From contig UQDR01000006.1 of assembly GCA_900539835.1 (NCBI GenBank), forward strand, positions 1-64,000: DNA of 64,000 bases, in the 5' to 3' direction. Source of the stretch: an uncultured Ruminococcus sp. (lineage in GTDB: Bacteria; Bacillota; Clostridia; Oscillospirales; Ruminococcaceae). Below the pieces are notes generated by a model that saw only the letters and a list, made by a program, of their open reading frames with translations, searched no databases and was not told the DNA's origin. A program made the position numbers and the translations under genes. This document shows positions 59,137 through 64,000 of the stretch, piece after piece. Position 1 is the stretch's first letter, and the number at the start of each line of letters is the position of its first letter.

Positions 59137-59901
59137 ATGATACTGGCGGTAGATATCGGCAACTCCAATATTGTTATGGGGTGTTTTGAAGACGAGAAAA
59201 TTCTTTTTACTGAAAGACTTTCTACAAATCTTCAGGCAACAACTTTAGAATATACAATAATGATAAAGAACATACTTGAGCTTAACGGTTTTAACGATTG
59301 CAGCTTTCAGGGAGGGATAATTTCTTCTGTAGTACCTTCGGTAACGCTTGCTGTTAAAGCTGCTATGGAAAGATTGACTGACCATAGGGTTATGGTTGTG
59401 GGACCGGGAATAAAAACCGGCTTAAAAATACTTCTTGACAATCCTGCTCAGCTTGGAAGCGACAGGGTCGCAGACGCTGTTGCGGCTATAAATAATTATC
59501 CTGTCCCGATAATAATAGTAGACATGGGAACTGCAACTACCATATCGGTAATTGATCATGATAAGAATTTCTTGGGAGGAATGATTCTTCCGGGCTTGAG
59601 GGCTTCGCTTGATTCTCTTACAAACAGAACCTCACAGCTGCCTAATATAAGTCTTGTTCCGCCGAAAAAGATTATTGGTTCTAACACAATAGACTGCATG
59701 AAAAGCGGTGTAATAAACGGTACAGCTTCAAGTATAGACGGGATCATTGATCGTATAGAGGACGAGTTGGGAGAGAAATGTACAGTTATTTCTACCGGCG
59801 GAGTATCACAGACTATAATACCCTTTTGCAAGAAAGATATTATTCTTGACGATCAGCTTCTTTTAAAAGGATTAATGATAATTTATAATAAAAACAAATA
59901 A
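59137..59901 (+). CDS. coaX: Type III pantothenate kinase
   Basis: A 254-aa ASKHA-fold kinase making 4'-phosphopantothenate, the first committed CoA step. Motifs: LAVDIGNSNIVMG (phosphate 1), GPGIKTGLK, QLGSDRVADAVAA (Asp general base region), VDMGTATTISVID (phosphate 2). CGGAGG precedes the ATG. Operon with the S component; terminator follows. Confidence 0.95.
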   Translation: MILAVDIGNSNIVMGCFEDEKILFTERLSTNLQATTLEYTIMIKNILELNGFNDCSFQGGIISSVVPSVTLAVKAAMERLTDHRVMVVGPGIKTGLKILLDNPAQLGSDRVADAVAAINNYPVPIIIVDMGTATTISVIDHDKNFLGGMILPGLRASLDSLTNRTSQLPNISLVPPKKIIGSNTIDCMKSGVINGTASSIDGIIDRIEDELGEKCTVISTGGVSQTIIPFCKKDIILDDQLLLKGLMIIYNKNK

Positions 59902-59925
59902 ATTTATAATACAATACAAAATAAA

Positions 59926-59954
59926 AACAGTCCTGAAATTCAGGGCTGTTTTTT
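59926..59954 (+). terminator. Terminator after coaX
   Basis: AACAGTCCTGA/TCAGGGCTGTT (one G-T pair), then TTTT. Confidence 0.85.
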
Positions 59955-59972
59955 CAATGGGCAAATCTTTGG

Positions 59973-60668
59973 TTATATAAATTCATTCAGTTCTTTTCTT
60001 ATTTTTTTTCTGTCAGGGCAATATTTTTCCACAAGCGCCCAGAAGTCTTTGCTGTGATTCATATGCTTTAAATGACAAAGCTCATGGATAATAACATATT
60101 CAAGACATTCACGAGAATGATATATGATATCACGATTTATAGATATGTTTCCATCTGACGAGCATCTGCCCCAGCTGCTTTTCATGCTTTTAACTGTAAT
60201 TTTTTCAGGATAAAGCCCCGTGATTTCAGCATATTTGAAAACGGTATCTTGGATTTGTTTTACGGTAAATTCATTTATAAGCTTTTCAATTGACAGCTTC
60301 AGTCTATCTTCCGGCAAACCTTTGTTTGTTGCTGTAATGATAGTTTTATCTGAAAAATAGGGCTTAAAATATTTGTCAGCATATATAAGCTTTAAGGTAT
60401 ATTTTTCTCCTAAAAGCATGATGCTTTCGCCGTTTTTGAATTGAGTAAAACCAACTGTTTTCGGTTTTGATTTAGATAAATTATCTTTTATCCATTGTTC
60501 TTTGGATATCAAAAAGCTTATGTATTTATCCTCAGGCAAATTCAAAGGTGTTTTAAGAGTGACCTTTCCCTCACGGATACATAGGTATATATTTTTGCGT
60601 TTCCCTGTATCGAGCATGTAATCAAGCGTGTATCCATCGCTGAAAGTGAATTGCTTTTTTGCTTGCAT
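59973..60668 (-). CDS. YgjP-like zinc metallopeptidase domain protein (DUF45)
   Basis: A 231-aa soluble protein. The N-terminal half is beta-rich (YTLDYMLDTGKRKNIYLCIREGKVTLKTP). The C-terminal half holds the zinc motif VIIHELCHLKHMNHSKDFWALVEKYCPD and upstream KSSWGRCSSDGNISINRDIIYHS. The family has the M48/SprT-like HExxH plus distal His; its substrates are unknown. It follows the SH3 gene by 8 bp. Confidence 0.9.
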   Translation of the reverse strand: MQAKKQFTFSDGYTLDYMLDTGKRKNIYLCIREGKVTLKTPLNLPEDKYISFLISKEQWIKDNLSKSKPKTVGFTQFKNGESIMLLGEKYTLKLIYADKYFKPYFSDKTIITATNKGLPEDRLKLSIEKLINEFTVKQIQDTVFKYAEITGLYPEKITVKSMKSSWGRCSSDGNISINRDIIYHSRECLEYVIIHELCHLKHMNHSKDFWALVEKYCPDRKKIRKELNEFI

Positions 60669-60676
60669 TTTTTCAG

Positions 60677-61228
60677 TTATGATATGGGAGAGGATTGAAG
60701 ATATTCATTCCACACATATCCTGTTTTTTGACCGTCAATGTTCATAAATGTTACTTTCCAATATCCGCTTTCCAGTTTTTCAAGTACAGTTACTTCAATG
60801 TTAGGTGACATGCACACAATATTTTCTGCATCTTTGTCAGGTTCTGTATGAAGATATGCATATTGATTTACAAAGGCTGTTTCTGTACTTTCAGCAATGC
60901 TGCTGTCCTCTGTTTCAGATGATTCATTTTCTTTTTCAGTATTTGAACTGTCATTATTATCTTTAGTTTTTTTAGAATCTGATAAATCGGCATTGGCTTC
61001 TGCTGCGGGTGTGGTACGGTTAGTGTTTATAGTTCCTGTATCAATGCCGGCAGGAAGTCCGTTGTCACTGTTTGAAAAAAGTCCTTTTGCCATAAATATA
61101 ACAATACAAACTGCAAAAATACCGATTACAACAATTCCGCCTGCACGCAAGGACATACTCTGTTTAGGCTTTGTGTCTTTGCTTCCGGATATTTTTGAAG
61201 AATTGGGAGATCGATTTTGGTTATTCAT
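60677..61228 (-). CDS. Membrane-anchored SH3b domain protein
   Basis: A 183-aa protein with a charged cytoplasmic N-terminus, one membrane helix (GGIVVIGIFAVCIVIFMA, about 32-49) and an acidic Ser/Glu/Asp-rich linker (about 60-120). The C-terminal bacterial SH3 domain reads AYLHTEPDKDAENIVCMSPNIEVTVLEKLESGYWKVTFMNIDGQKTGYVWNEYL. Likely binds peptidoglycan or wall polymer. Start at ATG 61228 with GAGAGGAG upstream. Confidence 0.85.
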   Translation of the reverse strand: MNNQNRSPNSSKISGSKDTKPKQSMSLRAGGIVVIGIFAVCIVIFMAKGLFSNSDNGLPAGIDTGTINTNRTTPAAEANADLSDSKKTKDNNDSSNTEKENESSETEDSSIAESTETAFVNQYAYLHTEPDKDAENIVCMSPNIEVTVLEKLESGYWKVTFMNIDGQKTGYVWNEYLQSSPIS

Positions 61229-61426
61229 TTTTTCTTTTTCTCCTCTCATTTTAGAATAGAATTGTTATCATTAATTATATCTTTATTTTATTTTTTTGTC
61301 AAGCAATGTAAATTTTTGCATAATAAAAGCTTATCTTTTTGGCTTTTCTGAAAATATACTGAAAAAGTGCACAAAACGCTGTCTTATAATTTGTGCAATA
61401 TTCAGTGCAAAATATCTGAAAAACTA

Positions 61427-61455
61427 TTGACAAGCACAATATGTAGTGGTATAAT
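61427..61455 (+). promoter_or_regulatory. Perfect sigma-A promoter with NrdR box in the spacer
   Basis: TTGACA (61427-61432), 17-bp spacer, TATAAT (61450-61455). The spacer segment GCACAATATGTAGTGG (61434-61449) matches the NrdR consensus ACACWATATNTWGTGT at 14 of 16 positions. A second, weak half-match may lie about 27-31 bp downstream. Confidence 0.75.
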
Positions 61456-61536
61456 GATAAGCACAGTACAAGTTATACTATAAATTGCAGGAAGAAAATA
61501 ATAAATATATATTAATTAAGAAAGAGGTCTTAAATT

Positions 61537-61809
61537 ATGGTAGATGTAAAAGTAACAAACGGTGAGCTTTCAAAGGCTGAAATTGATGCATATATCGCAA
61601 GAGCACATGAGCTTTATCCAAACAAAACTATTGAAGGAATGGACATAGCTGTTGACGGCGATTATGTAGATATACAGTATCGCTTTGCTGACGTTCCATT
61701 CCAGAGAATCCGCAGAATCACAGGTTATCTTGTTGGTACTGTTGACAGATTCAACAATGCAAAAAGAGCAGAGGTTGAGGACAGAGTTAAGCATAATGTT
61801 TGCTGTTAG
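61537..61809 (+). CDS. Stand-alone NrdD-like glycyl-radical domain protein
   Basis: A 90-aa cytoplasmic protein related to the C-terminal end of the anaerobic class III ribonucleotide reductase NrdD. Its core RIRRITGYLVGTVDRFNNAKRAEVEDRVKH aligns with the RITGYxxP..NWN.GK..EFkDR region that carries the radical glycine, here Gly63. It ends in NVCC. The N-terminal 50 residues are an acidic alpha/beta segment. Families annotate such short proteins as anaerobic RNR, but it cannot be a full reductase. AGAAAGAGG precedes the ATG. Expression is probably under NrdR (box in the promoter). Confidence 0.8.
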   Translation: MVDVKVTNGELSKAEIDAYIARAHELYPNKTIEGMDIAVDGDYVDIQYRFADVPFQRIRRITGYLVGTVDRFNNAKRAEVEDRVKHNVCC

Positions 61810-61836
61810 TAAAGCCTTTTAAACTAATAATATTTT

Positions 61837-61867
61837 AGGGTGAACTCATTTGAGCTCACCCTTTTTG
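61837..61867. terminator. Terminator between the NrdD-like gene and the MATE gene
   Basis: AGGGTGAACTCA/TGAGCTCACCCT stem (one G-T-like mismatch), TTTTT on the plus side; convergent genes. Confidence 0.85.
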
Positions 61868-61869
61868 TT

Positions 61870-63240
61870 TTAATCAATAACTGAAATAACCTTTTTGTAA
61901 ATCATCCTTAAAAATATTACAGAGCATAAGAAAGATGCAATTTCGGCAATGGGGAATGCCCACCAGACATAATCGACATTTGAATAATTTGTTGCTTTTG
62001 CAATTATAAGAGCCGCAGGAAGAAGTACGACAAGCTGTCTTGCAATGGAAATAAACATTGAGAAAACTCCGTGTCCCAGCGCTTGAAGAGACGAGCTGAC
62101 TATAATTCCGAAGCCTGCAAAAATAAAGCTTAGGCTTATGATTCTCATTGCCGTTGAGCCCATATTAAGCATAGTGTCCGACGCTTTAAACATTTTCAAT
62201 AAAACATCAGGTATGAGCTGCATTATTATAATGCCGACTGTCATGATCGTGCAGGCATAAATGACGCCGTATTTTATTGTTGAGGTCATCCTCTTTCTTT
62301 TGCGTGCACCGTAGTTGTAAGAAAGAATAGGAATAAGTCCGTTGTTCAGACCGAATACAGGCATAAATATAAAGCTTTGCAGTTTAAAATATGCTCCGAG
62401 AACCGCTTGTGCAGTATCTGAATAGCTGTTGAGAACCTTATTCATGCCAAAGGTCATAACTGAGGTTATGGATTGCATTATAATTGAGGGAATTCCGACA
62501 GCATAAATTCTTTTTATTGTCTTAAAATCAGGACGGAAACCAATCATGTTAATGCTGATTTCCTTATTCTTTGCAACATTAAGATATACACCTAAAATCA
62601 AGGCGATTATCTGGCCTATTACAGTTGCGGCTGCTGCGCCTGTAACTCCCATTTTCGGGAATGGACCGATTCCGAAAATTAGAATAGGGTCTAAAATTAT
62701 GTTTATAATAGCTCCCAGTCCCTGAGTGAACATAGAATATATTGTTTTTCCGGTAGCCTGAAGAAGCCGTTCACAGGTTATCTGTCCTAACACGCCAATG
62801 CTCAGAAGAGTAATGATTCTCATATATTGTACGCCATAGTTTATGATTTCCTGATTATTTGATTGTGCATTAAAAAACATTTCAGTGAAAAATAAACCGA
62901 AAATAATGAAAATAATATAATTTATAAAGGTCAGAAAAATTCCGTTGCGTGCCGCCTTGTTTGCACGCTCAAAATTCTTTTCCCCTAAAGATTTTGAAAG
63001 CAGTGCATTGATTCCGACGCCTGTGCCTGCGCCCAAAGCAATCATAAGGTTTTGAACGGGAAACGCGAGAGATACTGCTGTAAAAGCGTTCTCGCTGATT
63101 TTTGATACAAAAATGCTGTCAACTATGTTATATAAAGCCTGAATGATCATTGAAATCATAATCGGCAAAGACATAGACAGCAAAAGCTTATTAATAGGCT
63201 TAACACCCATTTTGTTTTCTGTTGCTGTACTTGCGCTCAT
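61870..63240 (-). CDS. MATE family efflux transporter
   Basis: A 456-aa transporter with two MatE halves: GVKPINKLLLSMSLPIMISMIIQALYNIVDSIFVSKI at the start and the PVFGLNNGLIPILSYNYGARKRKRM loop between halves. Na+- or H+-driven export of unknown substrates. It belongs to a different subgroup from the MATE at 21162 (NorM/VmrA-type ending). Single gene sharing a terminator with the NrdD-like gene. Confidence 0.93.
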   Translation of the reverse strand: MSASTATENKMGVKPINKLLLSMSLPIMISMIIQALYNIVDSIFVSKISENAFTAVSLAFPVQNLMIALGAGTGVGINALLSKSLGEKNFERANKAARNGIFLTFINYIIFIIFGLFFTEMFFNAQSNNQEIINYGVQYMRIITLLSIGVLGQITCERLLQATGKTIYSMFTQGLGAIINIILDPILIFGIGPFPKMGVTGAAAATVIGQIIALILGVYLNVAKNKEISINMIGFRPDFKTIKRIYAVGIPSIIMQSITSVMTFGMNKVLNSYSDTAQAVLGAYFKLQSFIFMPVFGLNNGLIPILSYNYGARKRKRMTSTIKYGVIYACTIMTVGIIIMQLIPDVLLKMFKASDTMLNMGSTAMRIISLSFIFAGFGIIVSSSLQALGHGVFSMFISIARQLVVLLPAALIIAKATNYSNVDYVWWAFPIAEIASFLCSVIFLRMIYKKVISVID

Positions 63241-63334
63241 CTGCTGTAAACATTCCTTTCATCTTAAAACATCTTTTTTCGTCAATATGTCCTATATTAT
63301 AGCATAAATCATTTTATATTACAACACCCGGTTA

Positions 63335-64000
63335 TCAAGAATTTCTAAAGAACTTTTTAATTAATAAAACAGTAATTGCGATCCACTCACGAACCCAGTA
63401 GATAAAGATATATCTCGGTTCAGTGTGCGCTGAAACGGAAAAGGAATTAATGTTTTGTTCTTTGGCAATTAAATTTGCTCTGAATTGATGAAAGCCGTCG
63501 GTAACGATAGCGATTTGTGATTCAATTTCAAGACTTTTTATAATGTTCATTGAGAATTCTAAGTTTTCTTTTGTGGAAGTGGATTTGTCCTCCTTAATGA
63601 GCTTGTCCGAGTTTATGCCTTTGTTCAATAAATATCTGTACATTGCTTCAGCCTCTGAAATAATTTCATCCTCGCCTTTGCCTCCTGATAAAATACAGAA
63701 ACTATCAGGATATTTATTTAAATATTCAAATGCAGAATCCAAACGCTTTCTAAGCATTCGGGTGGGCAGACCGTTTTTTACACGGCATCCGAGAACTATC
63801 GCTGTACAAGAAATTTTAGGATAATTTTTCTGTGCTTTTATCATAAGAAACGTAATAGCAGACAAATATATTAAAATAGCCATTATAATAAAGAATAGTG
63901 TAATTACCAAAAGCCTTCCTGACAGGCTTTCCCATAAGTCTTTGATAAGAACGCTTATTTGATTGCGGTATCCTGTAACTAACAGGAGCAAGGCTGACAT
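63335..64000 (-). CDS. YdcF family (DUF218) membrane protein, possibly 5'-truncated
   Basis: The visible 221 aa include two membrane helices (about 1-12 and 31-53) and a DUF218 domain: CTAIVLGCRVKNGLPTRMLRKRLDSAFEYLNKYPDSFCILSGGKGEDEIISEAEAMYRYL, then IAIVTDGFHQFRANLIAKEQ. The frame is open to the window edge with a Met as the last codon, so more N-terminal helices may lie outside. ElyC/SanA relatives influence envelope synthesis; its own role is unknown. Confidence 0.85.
   Translation of the reverse strand: MSALLLLVTGYRNQISVLIKDLWESLSGRLLVITLFFIIMAILIYLSAITFLMIKAQKNYPKISCTAIVLGCRVKNGLPTRMLRKRLDSAFEYLNKYPDSFCILSGGKGEDEIISEAEAMYRYLLNKGINSDKLIKEDKSTSTKENLEFSMNIIKSLEIESQIAIVTDGFHQFRANLIAKEQNINSFSVSAHTEPRYIFIYWVREWIAITVLLIKKFFRNS

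Overview
The window looks like chromosome from a low-GC, anaerobic, Gram-positive gut-type bacterium of the Clostridia, most likely Ruminococcaceae/Oscillospiraceae. The reasons are AT-rich intergenic DNA, many sigma-A promoters close to TTGACA-17-TATAAT, strong AGGAGG ribosome sites with frequent TTG/GTG starts, an SPATG sortase-type anchor, ECF vitamin transporters, a class III ribonucleotide reductase-type glycyl-radical fragment and no respiratory genes. The genus assignment is inference.

Layout. 1-3252 (+): end of a polysaccharide locus (flippase fragment, F420-hydrogenase-beta-type iron-sulfur protein, two VanZ proteins). 20784-3283 (-): a 17-kb unit that starts with a consensus promoter, a cobalamin riboswitch and a terminator, then runs through a small HNH-repeat protein, a wall-anchored beta-propeller, an Ig-like/DUF4430 protein, a terpenoid-cyclase-barrel protein, a MoxR/DUF58/transglutaminase trio, a second DUF4430 protein and an ECF transporter (T, fused A-A', S). 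DUF4430 and the alpha/alpha barrel are the two folds of animal intrinsic factor and transcobalamin, so I read the unit as a surface cobalamin capture and uptake system. It is interrupted at 6608-7124 by a repeat element that recurs at 58053-58234. 21162-25313: MATE exporter, tRNA-Ala, LURP/tubby-like protein and two flavodoxins.

25819-36202: an integrative element of about 10.3 kb in the 3' half of the initiator tRNA gene, bounded by a 45-bp direct repeat. It has a tyrosine integrase with an internal HTH domain, divergent control region, HTH proteins, primase-helicase, an iteron-type origin, small genes and a DUF4160/DUF2442/ribbon-helix-helix cassette. No capsid or conjugation genes are visible, and the plan resembles phage satellites (PICI/SaPI-like). 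Two short promoter-terminator units inside it may be small RNAs.

36398-64000: core and accessory genes: Na+/solute symporter; LytTR-DUF3021-ABC cassette; KtrAB potassium uptake; tRNA-Arg; DUF815 ATPase with a GNAT; an XRE-controlled small-protein/lipoprotein cluster; release factor 3; two MGMT proteins; VanZ and tRNA nucleotidyltransferase; apolipoprotein N-acyltransferase; GH36 alpha-galactosidase; CoA synthesis (coaBC, probable pantothenate ECF S component, coaX); metallopeptidase; a 90-aa NrdD-like glycyl-radical protein behind an NrdR-box promoter; MATE exporter; YdcF protein.

The strongest leads are the B12 capture operon, the modular hairpin repeat, the satellite-like element with its predicted origin, and the stand-alone glycyl-radical domain.
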